Source of the DNA: Nageia nagi
Taxonomy: Eukaryota > Pinophyta
DNA: 64,000 nucleotides
NCBI GenBank assembly: GCA_050084985.1
Contig: JBITNC010000001.1
Coordinates: forward strand, 80,724,001 to 80,788,000
Direction of reading: 5' to 3'
In this document: piece by piece, positions 46,951-59,599 of the stretch
Layout of the letters: each line of letters begins with the position of its first letter
Numbering within the stretch: position 1 is the first letter of the stretch
Translations under genes and position numbers: made by a program
The notes under the pieces: generated by a model
The model's database searches: none
What the model saw: only the letters and a program-made list of their open reading frames with translations
What the model was told of the DNA's origin: nothing

Positions 46951-49900
46951 CTATTGGAAGTAATCTTCAATTTTCTTTGATGGAGCCTGCATCTGGTGTC
47001 TCCAAATGACCATCCGCCTCTCATGGATGATGGGATGCCTTGCCTTTAGCAAGATGAGATCGTCAACATCAAGATGCTCCTGAATCAGATTTCGAGCCTC
47101 TGCCAATACCGCCTCCTTCTTTCTAACATTGTTGTCCTCCCCTTGGAACTTGAGTTGATAAACATACTCACCCATTTGTTCCTCGACCTTCTTTCTTAAG
47201 GGGATCTTGATTTTCAAGGCTGCGTTGCACTTTTCGAGTGCGTGGTTCAACCAATCGTGATGATAAGTGAACTTGTGGTAGTAGACTAACTTTTTCAGGA
47301 TTGTCAGCATAAATGTGTTGCAGGTGGGAGGCGTTGGGAAGGTAAGTATCCAACGTGCCAAGGTGTGTTGAGATACTTGCCTTGAGGTCTCTGATTTCAA
47401 CACCTTTGGCAAGGAGCCTGTAGATTTGTGAAGACAATCTATGGTCTCCATCACTTCCTTCTTAAGTTGCTCCTTCATCAGTTCCCATCCTTCATGGAAG
47501 GAAGTCTACCTCTGTAGATCTAAGGGGGTGGTGCTAACTTTCTGGAACTCCTTGATGATTTTCCTGCTAGCCGTGAGTTCCTTCTTCAACCTCTTCACCT
47601 CCCTTTTGGCTTCGTGGCTTTCCTGCTCCATGACTGCAACATTCTGCGTGACTATGTGCTTTCTGGCTATCAACTCTAATTTCATAGGCATCTTGAATGT
47701 CTCAATAACACAGCCCTCCACTCTCTGAGGATTCTTCTCCTTCGAGTAGCAATGGCTAATGGAGATCTCTTTTCTAGAAGTGGAGACAAAAGTGTCAACC
47801 CTTTAAATTTTCTCATCGTCTGAGAGTTCTTGTCCTCATCTATATCTTCATCATGAGCCGTGCTCATGCTGAGGGCTCTTAGTCAGGCATCCAGGTCAAG
47901 ATGTGGATGCTTGGTTGCTGGCTAAGGAGGAAATCTTTGAACCAATAGCCGTCCTTTGTCAATTTTCTTGACCTTTTTTGCTGGAGTGGTCTGAACGATG
48001 GTGATCTCCTTACCTTGGTGCTCTTCCTACCTTCTTTTGTTCTTTTGCTCCTCAGTCTCTCCTTCATCTTCTTCATGACCTCCATTATCGCCTATAGATA
48101 TACCCTTTTTCCGAGGTTGGGGAGATTTGTAATGGCTCGTCCTCTTTGAGGAGGGCTTATGTGAAGAAGGGGACCTCTTCCTATGCTCGGCAGGAGAGGA
48201 TTTGGAGGCAGCCACTTCTCTAGCACGCTTCTCTCCAACTATCTGGACGTCATCCTCATAAGTACCAACGTCCACTATCTCATCATCCGGGATGGTTTCA
48301 ATTTCTATTGCATCAGGTGTTGAAGTACCTATAGCTACATCTCTTGCTCAGGAACACTGACAACATTATTAACATCATCACCATCTTCTTCTTCTCTTTC
48401 GCTACGACTTTCCGATTCTTCTCCAGAATCTTCTACGATACGGCCAGGATCTTCATCAGTTTCTTCATCAGAAGAAGTGGAACGTTCAGAATTGGAACTG
48501 GAACTTGGTTGTAGAGGGGGAACTTTCTCCCTGCAACCAGGAGAATGAGTAGGTCTGGAAGGGATTGCTTCGGTGGGTGAATCACTGGCACAAGCTGCAT
48601 TCACTACATCATTTAGCACATCCGAGGGGAGAGTATGATAACCAGCGTCTTTGAGATCAGCCACCATAACGTTGTGCTTGCTAGGACCTTGATGGGTTCC
48701 CTCGGAGCCTCTTGCCTTTTTCCTGCAAGAAGCAAGAGTATCTTCTCCGGTAGAGATGTAGGAGGGGTAGGAGAAGGAGACTTGATCCTGATAGAGACCT
48801 CCTTTGATCTAGGCTTTGTTGTTTGAGGTCTTTGAGGTGGCTTTTCTGATTGAAGAGGAGCCTTCTTCTTGCTCAAAAGAGCATCTATTCGTGCAATCTC
48901 CTCTTCGTCTCGTACGTTCCTATACCTCTCTTCATTCCCCAAAGGCTTATGCGGAAATGCAATGGGCTTGTGGAGTGCAGTGTCATAGAAATGTGCAATT
49001 ATGCCCTTAGGATCATAATTTCTAGTAGCAACCTCCCTGAAAAACTTACACTGTTGCAGCTCCTTCACATTAGCTACCTCAACCAACGTTTGGCACACAT
49101 ACTTCGATATGGAGATTGGTAAATTGATGATCGCTTTTTTCTTCTAGACCTTCTCCTTCAAGAACAAAAGTTGCCTAGCAAACTCCATGAGAATCAACCC
49201 ATCACTGGCATATCTCGGAAGGAGCATGGGTCGCTCCTTTGAGCCATAAACTTTGATGTATGTATGATCAGGGTCTTGCAGAAGGAAATCTGCATGTACG
49301 CTAATAGCTTGGACAGTTGCATCAGAAATCCTTTTCACCATGGACTCCCCTTTGATATCCTTGTAGATATCATACTCCTAGTGATCGGTCCTCTCATAGG
49401 AATATTGAAACTTGTTTTGATACCACCACTTCTGGTAGGCTCGCCACACGGGGGTATTCTTCTGCCCCAAATACCTTTCGTCAGCCAATTCCCTGGATTT
49501 GACCTTACCATGCAACAACAAATACACAAGATAAGAGTTCATATAGAATCTCTTTGAAGAGCCAAAATAGGCTAATTGATGGCGTAGGGCATCATTGATT
49601 ACCCCAGCCCATCTGATGGCTCTCCCCGAGCTGATAACTGCAATGAAGCCCATGAACTCCCTTCTATACTTGGCATCATTTTCTTGACCAGTCACCCTTG
49701 ACAGGAGAGTGATCAGCTTCGCCACAATAGGAAGAAACTCCTTCCGTGCGTTGATCAATCTCTGACCTTGAAGGTTTTGATAATCTTCTAGCAACCAGGG
49801 CCGAATGTAGTCCCCAAGCTGGGTTGTGGAATCATGGAATTCCTCAGAATAAGTTGATGTGTAGTCGTCCCCATATCTTTTCCAGCTGAAGGCTGCTTCA

Positions 49901-50323
49901 ATTCCTAAGGGGGTGAAATCCATGATCACATTTCCCTCTTATGTCATGTAGGACCCTTTTGTCATATTCACACTTCCTTTTTACCTTACTACATAGGTTA
50001 GGAAAAGGTACTACAAATGGTATCATAGTGGCATTGAACAAACTGCATGTGTGGATTAGCTCTTTTGATAAGTCCTCTTTGCTGATGGAGGATGTGGAGG
50101 CTAATGTTTGGATGGGGTCCAAGTTTCCCCAATCTGTATCACCAACAAAGATAAGTCTCCCCTTGAATTTGGCTTCGAGGAACTGTGGTCTCTCTTTCTC
50201 TTGGAATTCAATCAGGCTTTCTTTCAAAAGTCGAGTCATATGGCCTTTAGTTACATGTCTTACAAACAACTAGCCCTGAATCATCCTGGCCCTCAATGGA
50301 GGTGCTTTGATGTCGGAAGCCAT
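46951..50323 (-). pseudogene. about 1,100-codon antisense frame (aORF) of a Tat/Ogre-like LTR element
   Basis: Starts MASDIKAPPLRARMIQG, then TAG; it is traceable to EDYFQ at 46951 through about four frame changes (near 49915, 48670, 48340, 47720) and several stops. Regions: an N-terminal globular part (LIFVGDTDWGNLDP, FTPLGIEAAFSWKRYGDDY, RAIRWAGVINDALRHQLAYF, WRAYQKWWYQNKFQYSYE); a Ser/Pro/Glu-rich acidic middle (SSSSNSERSTSSDEETDEDP); a basic stretch (RKRSPSSHKPSSKR); and a coiled-coil-like C-terminus (ESHEAKREVKRLKKELTAS). It resembles no Gag-Pol domain. Tat-lineage elements such as RIRE2, Grande and Retand are known to carry long antisense ORFs before the 3' LTR. The exact family is my inference. 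Confidence 0.6.
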
Positions 50324-50367
50324 GCAAGAATATAGATTTAGGTTTGTATACGATGAGAATTGCCTTC

Positions 50368-50380
50368 CCTTTTTATATGA
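50368..50380 (-). promoter_or_regulatory. TATA box for the antisense frame
   Basis: The minus strand reads TCATATAAAAAGG, about 45 nt upstream of the aORF ATG (50323). That spacing allows a short untranslated leader and suggests that the antisense frame has its own promoter. Confidence 0.45.
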
Positions 50381-50483
50381 GATGCAAGGACGGTGGAGGC
50401 ATGGCAGGGCACATGCTTGCCATTTGTCTTTTTCTCCTCTCAACTCATGGCATCTCACACTTGACTTGTTTTAGCTTACAATC

Positions 50484-52085
50484 CTAGGTGCACAGTTCTT
50501 GATGAGTGCAAAAGCACAGCTTGAAAAGCATGTGACTGGGCGTGGGGTCACTTAGTCAAATTTTGGAACATCCTTCTTCACCTCAATTTTGGGCGCATGG
50601 ATCTGGATGAGTGCTTGAGCACAACCTTGAAAGCATGCGACTAGGTTTAGGGACAAGATTGAAATGCCTTAGCCAAAAAAGGCTACCTGGGTGCACAACG
50701 TCCCACAAAACCTCTCCTCTTACTGGTCGCACAGTTTGGAATGAGTGCAACAACATGCATGGGAAATGGTGCGACTAGAAAGGGTTGGCAAAATCTGAAG
50801 TGAAGTAGTTGAAATGACTAAGGGGTGAGGTGATATTTATAAATGCCCACACTGCCACGTGTCACCTTCGGGTTGGTCAGTCTGGGGTTCAAATAGTGGA
50901 GCAAGGACAAGGGTGCATGGTTTTTGATGAGAGCAAAAGCACTTGATGAAAAGCATGCGACTAGTCTTCTGGGTACTTAGCCAAATTCCAAGTTGTTATT
51001 GAAGTTCAATCCTTGGTTGCACTATTCTGGAGTGGTACTAAAGCATGCCTCTTAATCCTTGCACCTGGGGTTTGGCACGCTTCCGAAGACTAGAATTTCT
51101 GAAAATGGATTGAAAAATGCAAGTCTGCCCTAGGTTGCACGTTTTGGGAGGGGTGCTTTTCTCCCTTAGTCCCATGCTCTGCTCTAGACAAGTTTGCAAA
51201 CTGAAATAATGGGGCTGACTTCCCTTTTATAGCCCTCTTGGTGGGATAGGTGTCGACATATGGTAGGTGCTGAAGAAGGTCCAATGCATGAGTTTCCACT
51301 TGTCACCAAACCGGGTGTGACACTTAGCCAATTTTCGCTTCATGGATCTAGTCGCATGGTTTTAGATGGGTGCAAAAGGACTCATCCAAAAGTATGCAAC
51401 TAGTCTTAGTTGCCCCAAAAATGGCTAAGTTATTTTTCTCCTTGTCGCATGGATCTGGATGAGTACAAATTGCTCAAAACATGCGACACCTTTGTGACCT
51501 CAAAAGTGACTAAGTATGAAATTGCTCCTTGGTCGCACCCTTTTGAGTGAGTGTAAAAGGACTCCCCTAAAAACATGCGACAACCTTCCATGCAACAAAA
51601 ATGCTAAGTATGAGGGGGTCTTCACCTTGGTTGCACCTTTTTGGGTGAGTGCAAAAGGACTCCCCAAAAAACATGCGACAACTTTCATGATCTCCAAAAT
51701 TGCTATGCATGAAATTTCTTCCTGGTCGCATCGTTTTGGGTGAGTGCAAAAGGACTCCCCTGAAAACATGCGACAGCCTTCCATGCAACAAAAAATGCTA
51801 TGTATGGGGGGTCTTCACCTTGGTCGCACCTTTTTGGGTGAGTGCAAAAGGACTCCCCTAAAAACATGCGACAGGGTGAAAAAGTTTGGTTTTCCTTGCA
51901 TTTGGACTAAAAGACAAGTACATGGAATGCAAAAGAAAAGAGTGATGAATTCCTACAGCATGAAGACCTTTAACAGTGTAATTCTATGACATGAAATGCA
52001 AATGACAATGATGAAAACGTAGAAAAAGGCTAGTCGCATGGTTTGAAAGGAGTGCAGAAGGACTCACTGAAAAACGTGCGACAAG
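50484..52085. repeat. array of about 12 hairpin-forming repeats
   Basis: A motif of about 50-55 bp recurs: (G)GTCGCA, then T(G)AGTGCAAAAGGACTC, then AACATGCGAC. Its ends GTCGCA and TGCGAC are inverted repeats. Copies lie near 50484, 50590, 50724, 50909, 51012 (weak), 51347, 51441, 51531, 51628, 51723, 51821 and 52032. The four from 51531 to 51874 are about 97 bp apart and the most alike; outer copies are more diverged and irregularly spaced. The array lies between the aORF and the polypurine tract. Hypervariable tandem repeats in that position are known for plant Tat-lineage elements. Confidence 0.78.
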
Positions 52086-52231
52086 CTGAAAAGTGTAATT
52101 CTGACCTGACTCTACCAAAAAAAATGCAGTTAAAACATGTTTCCCGAAGCTAGACTAGAACATATGCATTCCCTTTAAGTGAACTATTTTCATGCATTTC
52201 CTTGTTACTGCTTTGAGGGTCCTCAAAATGC

Positions 52232-52246
52232 AAAAATTTTGGGGGC
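52232..52246 (+). promoter_or_regulatory. polypurine-tract-like sequence
   Basis: AAAAATTTTGGGGGC immediately precedes TGTTGTG. The final GGGGG run just before a TG terminus is typical of LTR elements and indicates plus orientation, opposite to the long ORF. Confidence 0.5.
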
Positions 52247-52715
52247 TGTTGTGTATGCACAACACACCTTATCTAGGTGCTTCAGGTGCCATTAAAAGGG
52301 TGTTAGAAGGCAAGGGATTTTGGCCCCTTCATACCCTCTATTTCATGATAAAAAAGGGGTTATCAGTTTCTAACCCATGACCTTGTGCTAAGTGCTTGGT
52401 GTCCATTCAATTCAACTTTTTATTGGTGGAGGGAATTGGAGGCCCCCGAGTGGTGTTGAATGCATCCTCTAAATATGGATTTTGCCCAACTTATACACAG
52501 ATTCCCAAGTTTGATTTCAATTTCAAATTTTTTAATTTTCTTCCTAGAAAGTTTTTGGCATATATTTGATTGTGTTGTTTTGTTTACAAAGCATGCATAA
52601 ATTCAGAATTGTGAAAAACCGACTCCGCTTAAGACTTTCAAGAGGAATCTGAACGTACAAGAGATTTATCAAAGTTTATAAGAGAGGCTAATTTCTCAAA
52701 AATAGGGATTTTACA
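52247..52715 (+). repeat. putative 3' LTR of the Tat-like element (469 bp)
   Basis: Begins TGTTGTGTATGCACAACAC (itself palindromic) and ends GGGATTTTACA, giving TGT...ACA termini. No partner LTR is in the window, so the boundaries rest on the termini and the preceding purine tract. Confidence 0.45.
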
Positions 52716-53209
52716 GTAACTTGGTCACATGGAAGTGGAATTGGATTAAATTTAGGGGGTCCCTTAAGAAATTCAACTCCAAAAAAGCTGGCTAGACAAA
52801 ACTACAATATTCATGCTAAGAAGAGAGAAATTTGGGAAGTTTGTATAATGCCCTTGATGAACAAAAACGCCACTAGGGAACTTGTTAATGAACAGGAGGT
52901 GAAAGTAATCTTAATCATAGAAGTAAAACTGAGGTTTGCAATAACTAGGCATAACTTTGACTTGGGTGAAACTCTCCAAAAAAAAAATCTGTTAAAGTTC
53001 TGATGTTTTTAAATAACATGGTATAATTCATTACTTGCCAAAGAACTTGGCATAAACTTGCAAGTTAGTTAAACATTTCCAAAAACTTGGTCAACCTCAA
53101 AAACTTGTATTGAATGTGAGTACTCTTTTTCATCAACTTGGCGAGATTCCTCATGTTTACTCACCATATTCATAGAGTATGACAACTATGATCTTAATCA
53201 TGTGAATTA
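52716..53209. other. unassigned DNA
   Basis: Repeats the word AACTTG(G) many times (53038-53145: AAAGAACTTGG, AAACTTGCAAG, AAAACTTGG, CAACTTGGCG). No coding signature. Confidence 0.4.
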
Positions 53210-54310
53210 GAATTGATATCATGTGGGAATCAGTTGTGGGAAACTGTGATGTTCCAAATGAACACTCGTACCAAATTAGCCAACGAGGCTCAGTTAGGGG
53301 TTCCCAAACCCCCAACTACACAACCACCACTCAACGTTGGCCCTCTAGGGCCCAAACACACTCCCAAGGCTAACGTTCTCCTAGGGTCTCAATGACACAA
53401 CAGGTCCAACGAATGCTCACAATGACAATTATGCAACCTTGCAACATCAATAGACCATATATATTGGAAACCCAACATAAACAGGGTCTAAACTCAAACA
53501 CACGCACAAGTACACCAATCGCACAACACAGTAAGACAATGGATTTTATTGATGATCTCCCAAATGTGCCCTAAGGCCAATACAATGATAGCTGATCACA
53601 ATGTCACCCAATCGGAACCATGGGACACACAAACCCCCTTAGAACTCAGATCCACTCTTGCGAAGGAGTCTTCTCAAATCTTGGTAAACCATTGAAGGTA
53701 GGGATTGGCCCTCGGATGCCACCGGATGGGTTAGATGCTCCACCTAACCGTAGATGTTCGGGATCCCTTAGCCCTAACACCCTCTAGATGCTCCTCCTAG
53801 GAAGATACACTCAGCACCGCCAGGCTTGGGTAGTCACACGGACCAATAGTAGCAATAAGCAATAATCAATAATTCAGCTATCATCCAAATGAGCTCCCAT
53901 CGAGTATTTATAAGCTCTAGTCAAATAGTCCACCTCGGAATCACCATAAGACCACCTATTCCAACGTTGGGCATTTGGAGGGGCCTAATGACTTAACGCA
54001 CTGTCCCAAAGTGTCAATGCAAGAATATAAGCCATAAGTGCCAACGTGGGATCCCAGTCACTCCTGAAATCCAACGTGGGGTTCCTGGAAGCCCAATAAG
54101 CCAAGGTGGGGGTGTGGGGCCCTTCCAGAGGTGATGCTAGCATGACGTCTAGTTTGGAATGCTATAGCTCGTTGGGATTCCCACAACTCGGGATCTCCAA
54201 CCTACTAAACATCAACATGACTCCTTAAGAGAGAGACGTCCCACTAGGGGCTCACATGTGGGGTCCACATGACCCAGTATGTCTCTTGTCTTAAGCTACA
54301 ACATGAACAT
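53210..54310. other. GC-richer repeat-like block, possibly a solo LTR
   Basis: Clearly richer in C and G than its flanks, with repeated CCAACGT(T/G)GG words (53332, 53959, 54040, 54070). Short frames have no family signature. It may be a transposon LTR or non-coding end, but there is no partner copy here to prove it. Confidence 0.3.
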
Positions 54311-56839
54311 GACTACATACAAGGGATATCTCTAAGATATCTACTTGACAAATACAAATTGGCACTAAAGTACAAAAAGAATATCATAGAAACAAATGCA
54401 AACAAAAGCCAATGAACAATAATCATATCAAAATAGCCTTGATGAGGATTGTTATATCCATAGAGCACTTCGTATAAGCATCCGAAAGTGGAGAAGGAGA
54501 TATTCACAACATAATGTAAAAGTCTGCAAATGAGGGAGTAACTTTGATAACAATAAGAAGAAGATGATTAGATCCTTTCATTGATAGGTGAGGTGATTTA
54601 TTGATGAAGTAAATGAAATACGACTTAAATATGGCTCCTAAAACTCTTCTGATATGCCAACATTTAAAGGTAAAGCTAAGAGTAAATATATGGAACATCT
54701 GGTGAATACTCTACAAGTTGGAACTTACAGCCTTGGCCTAAAAATGACCTTGGTGACTTATGAAAGAGGTTCTACAACCAAAACATAGTTCAAATCATAA
54801 AAAAATAAAATATTCCAGCAAGGTCCTTATCCGATTAGTAAATGTATGCCTAAATGCTTACGACCAAGAAGATAAGGCCATGCTATCTAACAACATATGT
54901 GGAATTATAATAATGCCACTTGTAATCTTCATATTCCCACTTGTAATCTTCATATTCCCTTCATAGTCATTGGAAACTTTGATTTCTACTCTTACTGTAG
55001 GAAAAAAATTACTGTGAAAAGAAGATGCTCAACAAAATGAATTCTGTCAAAAGGCAAGCAAGAAACAAGAGAAGCAAAGGAAGGATTAGTAACAGATAAA
55101 ATGGATCATTACTGCTTTTGTGGGAAGCAAGTCTATACAGCCTGAAAAAAGCAAGTGGTGATTTTGCAATTCATGGTTTTAGTAAATATGATACTGGTCA
55201 ATGAGAAGATTGACATGGATGATATGGAATTAGATTATTTGAATTATCTCTTTATAAATACATAGGTTTTTTCTCAATAGGGGGATCAGTCAAGGGTTCG
55301 CTCAACATTGAATACCATCTAAAACAAATGTATTGCTGGTTTTCTTGCTTTACAGGAGTGATGTCAGCTTGATGGAGTAGAAATTACGTTCTAGATTTGC
55401 TACAGAAAAATATTAACATACTCATCTGTTATATTTCATTCATAAGTAATGGAGTTTACTTCTTATTAACAAAATTCTGAACTTTGCCTGGTTTGGGAAG
55501 GGCTAGACATCAGAAGTATCTAATTGAGAGGTTTTTGGATGACTTGGATCAGAAGTATTGTTGTCATCTATGTTAGGTGTAGAATTAAGACCTAATGAAT
55601 ACAAGTGTCCTAATTGTCAGGGGTCCCAACAGATATAACACATCATTAAATGTAGGTTGTTGAGAAGGAATTAGTTTCATTCTTTCCTCCTTAGCATACA
55701 AATAGGACTTTGTTGATGTAATTGGATGCAATCATGTTCTAGGCACTGAACTCCATGATATAGTCTTCTCATTTCCCAGTATTTTTAGATTTGATTAACT
55801 CTTATGTAGAATCTGTGACACCAACAATCTTAAGATTTTGCAGGCCTATGTGTTATCATTGCCATATTCATGGATTATAACGTCCAAGGAATATTGGAAC
55901 ACCATGGATTGCTAAGTTTATATCATATCCATAATTTGTTTAGTAATCATGATTGCATCGTCCTTGCCACTTGAGGAATAGATGTGACCAATAGTACCAT
56001 TCCATGTTAACTAATAGCGTTCCCTTTGCTTCCTTAGTCTTACCACATATGCAACTTCAATTTACTAGCCAGAATGGTTTGCGTAAATAATCTTGTAGTT
56101 TTGGTCTGCCAATGAAATGGGCTATTGTTGATTTAGGATGCTTCAAGCCGATTTGAGCTTAACTATTGGTAGGACAACTTTTGGAGGGCATAACTTTGCA
56201 TCTGTATGCCCTGTTCACTCTATTCAAAACCAACAAAAAACACAAGTTGTGTAGAATTCTGTGAAAGAGTGCTAAACTTTGTCTTAAAAAGTTTGACATC
56301 TGAAATCCACTCTGACAAGACCGAAAATTACAAATTAATGAGAATGTCCAGAAAAAAGGATCAGGTCTCATCACAAAAGGACAAAAACTGCCCATACTAC
56401 CTTTTCTTCAGTATGAAATTGTTACCGAATGAGTGTGAAGCTTGAAAAACCATTTATAAATATTTTGTAACTGTTGGAATATGATTTCCATTGTTACTCA
56501 ATGAACGACTCTTCATTTCTTTCAATAACTGTAAATAAAACATTTCATATTCTGCAGGCACAAGTTCCAAGGATCAAGCATCAAATCCCTCATCAGCGAG
56601 CTATGCAGTTATTCCACACCTCTCCACACTGATTTCTTGCAAAAGACATCTCTCTTTATTGATATACCCTATAACTACAGAAGATATCTCCCCCATAACT
56701 TGAATCGGCTCCTATATGTCTTTTCCACATTATGTCATTCTTCCCTACCCTTATAATAGGCATTGAGTTGTGAATTCAAGCTTATATGTTTTTTCCTAAA
56801 TTGCTCTTTGATTTGTGTCTATAATTTGAAATCGCTTCT
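54311..56839. other. unassigned, intron-like DNA
   Basis: No convincing frame. A tandem duplication CTTGTAATCTTCATATTCCC lies at 54920-54960. A possible 3' splice acceptor TTCATATTCTGCAG/G at about 56556 is followed by 65 codons open in one frame, without a family match. Minus-strand scraps near 56100-55780 look faintly coding but were not identified. Confidence 0.3.
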
Positions 56840-57390
56840 GCCATCTTCAGCTCTCTTGAATATAGGGAGGTCCCACAGACTACTGGGATCTGAATCAATT
56901 TTGTTGCACCGATTCTCCATCTACTAGCTTAAGATAATCATAAGACTCTATACGTTTATCTCTTGTGCCATTCATCCTCACCATCCTTTGAACTTCTAAA
57001 ACTTGAGAAATTACATCCTCACTGGCAGCATTGTTCTTCAAATCAGTGCAATATTTTCTTCCTCATTTGATTGATATCTCCTTCAATCCTGCATTTGTCA
57101 ATGCTGTGTAATTCGTGAAATTGTGACTTCCACTTATGACTTTGTCTCATCAAAATGTCTTTTGGTTCGACTCAGCTTTGGTTCACCATTCTTATCCGTT
57201 GTTGAGGTTGCCACAAGGCTAGCTTTTCCAATCTTTCCTATAGTTTTGTTGATCATTATGTTGATACCCGAACCATACCCATTTCTGTATTTCTTAATTG
57301 CAGCTCTTTTCGTCATCATGGGATTGTCCATCCGTGGTTGGGGATGTTTGAATCCCTGTCCCATAACTCCGTCTAGTCTAGATATCATTA
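56840..57390 (-). pseudogene. degenerate coding-like stretch, unknown
   Basis: The minus-strand frame 57388-57134 gives a basic protein (RMDNPMMTKRAAIKKYRNGY, INKTIGKIGKASLVATSTTD). After stops, pieces such as DPSSLWDLPIFKRAEDGRSD and LNSQLNAYYKGREE appear. The composition looks like a once-coding gag or transposon protein, but I cannot name a family. Confidence 0.3.
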
Positions 57391-57398
57391 TAGATTGA

Positions 57399-58560
57399 AG
57401 AGATCATGAAATCCAAAGTTGGTAAATTGGTTGACTGCAACATAGCTTCGTTCTGAATGTCTTTTTGACATAGATGTTCAAATTTTAACTCTGATTAATA
57501 TTTTGTTGTTATCATAGTGATAAAATTTATAGTCTTTTTCAAAGGAAAAAATAATGAATTTGATTTTTTGTCAAAAGTTTGGTTCCTTAATCAACTTGCC
57601 ATGAATACTATGGACTATAAAACATAAGTATGGGTTCAGACTTTGTTGCTTCAGGCTCATTTCTTTAGTGCTATCTCAATGAAGTTCTGCATGCTTTTGG
57701 GGGCAGGATGTGGACTGTTTTTATGCGCAAGCAGAAATATTGAGACAACAACACTTGATAGATCGACCAGTTGGAATTACACAGGTGATTTATGTAGCCT
57801 GCATGGAGCCTATGCTTTTCCATTGAAATTTATTTTGCGACAAAGTTAGTGAATTATTTTTTCCAAGATTCAAAAATAGTTATAAAGGGAAATAATCAAG
57901 TACAGCATTCTACTAAGTGATTTGGCATGATTTTTCAATTTATTGAATATGCTTGCATTACTATTCTTGTCCATTTTTCTTGTATTTCATGGCATCAGCA
58001 TGTACATAGCTAAATTTACAAGAGAATATTTCCGATTATAAACATAAACACATGAATACTTGCACATATTTCACATACATGCCATTTGGATTATCTGAAA
58101 TACACTATAAGAAATTGCTTATCTAAAGATATGGACATTGCATGCAAGTATGAGACTATGAACACCTCTACTACTGTCAAACGAAATGTCCATGGTTCCC
58201 TAGAATTCTTGGTTCTTTGGATTAATTACGCCGAGCGACATCCTATAGTGGCAGCCAGGAGAGATACCTAAATGTCTGTCCCTTAAACATTTTTTAAAAA
58301 TAAAAAAATAATTTAACCGACTAATATATTTCAACAAATAATAAAAGTTAATATGGCGAGGAGAGTGGTTACAGTCGAGTTGGGTGTAGGGATATTCTGG
58401 TTGGCTATGTTAAAACTCACAGTTGTCAAATCCCTTTTTCCTAACATCACACTCCACTCTAGCCCTCCACTCTGTAACCGACATATGAAAGTATTTCATT
58501 AAATAATCGAAATCTATACATGAAATTATTGGAGAGTTGTGATTCGACAAATAATGTATA
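57399..58560. other. unassigned DNA
   Basis: No exon-like sequence that would continue the peroxidase fragment to its right was found. Short frames (57643-57849, 58086-58271) lack signatures. Confidence 0.4.
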
Positions 58561-58564
58561 TGTG

Positions 58565-58753
58565 CACCACGGAGTCTCTGGCTGCAATGGCGAGGATATC
58601 AGCACAAGACACAACTCCAGGGTATTCTCTCTCCAACTGCAAGTTGATTTCATACACCACATCGAACCCTCTTAAGGAATTATTATTAGGGCATGCTGTC
58701 TTCTCTCCTCTAAATGTGGGTTTGTAGTCCAACGGTATAGAGCCATTGCAGCC
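58565..58753 (-). pseudogene. class III peroxidase exon 2 fragment
   Basis: Minus strand, about 63 codons after a splice-acceptor-like [71 protein letters not shown]. This is the highly conserved second exon of secretory plant peroxidases (heme, H2O2-dependent), and its length of about 189 nt is typical. The family's GCDGS calcium-site Asp is Asn here. After SVV the frame runs into HIYIICR instead of a clear donor and GGPSW. Exon 1 (FHDCF) and exons 3-4 were not found nearby, so I call it a stranded exon or pseudogene. Confidence 0.8.
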
Positions 58754-58759
58754 CTGTTA

Positions 58760-59164
58760 TACAACATCAGAAGACGAAAATGGACTCAGATGACAGAAAT
58801 CTCTGGGATGGACCACTATTCCTAGAGATACAGTAGAAGCACTTGTAGCCAAATAGAAAACAATGTGGTGGAAAAAGAAGCGGAAGGCTGTACATATATA
58901 CAAATTCTTCCTGAGATAATTTAGGGCAATAATTTAGCAGGTGTGCACCAGACAAAGCTGAACCACTCTTCCACTACACCTAAACCTTAGTGTTTTTGAT
59001 GTGTACCACACCAACTTATCTATAGAAACGAAGCCTTCTTTATGTTGGTTTTCTCTTGGAATGGTCTGCCATTGGGTGGCATGAGACACATCAAGAAGTG
59101 ACAATTACTTCTTCGATTTCACACTTATTTTAGGCTGTATTATTGTGTGAAAAAAGCCAACTAC
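58760..59164. other. unassigned DNA
   Basis: Nothing recognisable. The expected upstream peroxidase exon (RLHFHDCF region) is not present here. Confidence 0.45.
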
Positions 59165-59330
59165 AACTTGTGTTCCATGGGGATGCGCATTGGCCCTTGG
59201 AACCCTTGCACTCCTGTTTTGGCCGTTTTGGGGATGGATACGAAACATTTCCCCACCATCCCTTTCAAGTGAAAAACAGGCTGAAACGTTTTCCGAATTA
59301 GGGGTATGCCCAACCGCCCCCAAAATGTTT

Positions 59331-59352
59331 GGGGGACGTTTGGGCGTCCCCC
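59331..59352. repeat. perfect GC hairpin
   Basis: GGGGGACG and CGTCCCCC around TTTGGG. A related hairpin, GGGGACG/CGTCCCC around TCAAG, lies at 59406-59424. Confidence 0.75.
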
Positions 59353-59599
59353 AGTGTCCCAAAGATGCCTAGGTGTCTCGGAGACTCCTTGGCATCCTGC
59401 GTCGAGGGGACGTCAAGCGTCCCCCACATGGTTGGGAGACCAATTTTTTTTTATGATTTTGACAAATGTTGCCTTAAGGTTTAGTGTACTATGCAAGTTC
59501 AATGCTAGAAACATTCACAATAACTACAAAATTGTGAAAATGTTGTACAAGCTACAAAATTAAAAATTTCAATGCATGCAACAAGTCTGTCAATTGGCA

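Noticed and set aside
51500-51989. Five overlapping frames of 74-94 codons over the hairpin array
   Set aside because: The internal similarity of these frames comes from the DNA repeat, on both strands. No sign of coding constraint.
50484-52085. CRISPR array (regularly spaced palindromic repeats)
   Set aside because: Plant nuclear context, diverged repeats, irregular spacing, no cas genes, and location inside an LTR element 3' region.
56556-56760. Possible exon following TTCTGCAG, open about 65 codons in one frame
   Set aside because: No recognisable protein family, no matching donor found, and the phase does not fit the 41652 exon.
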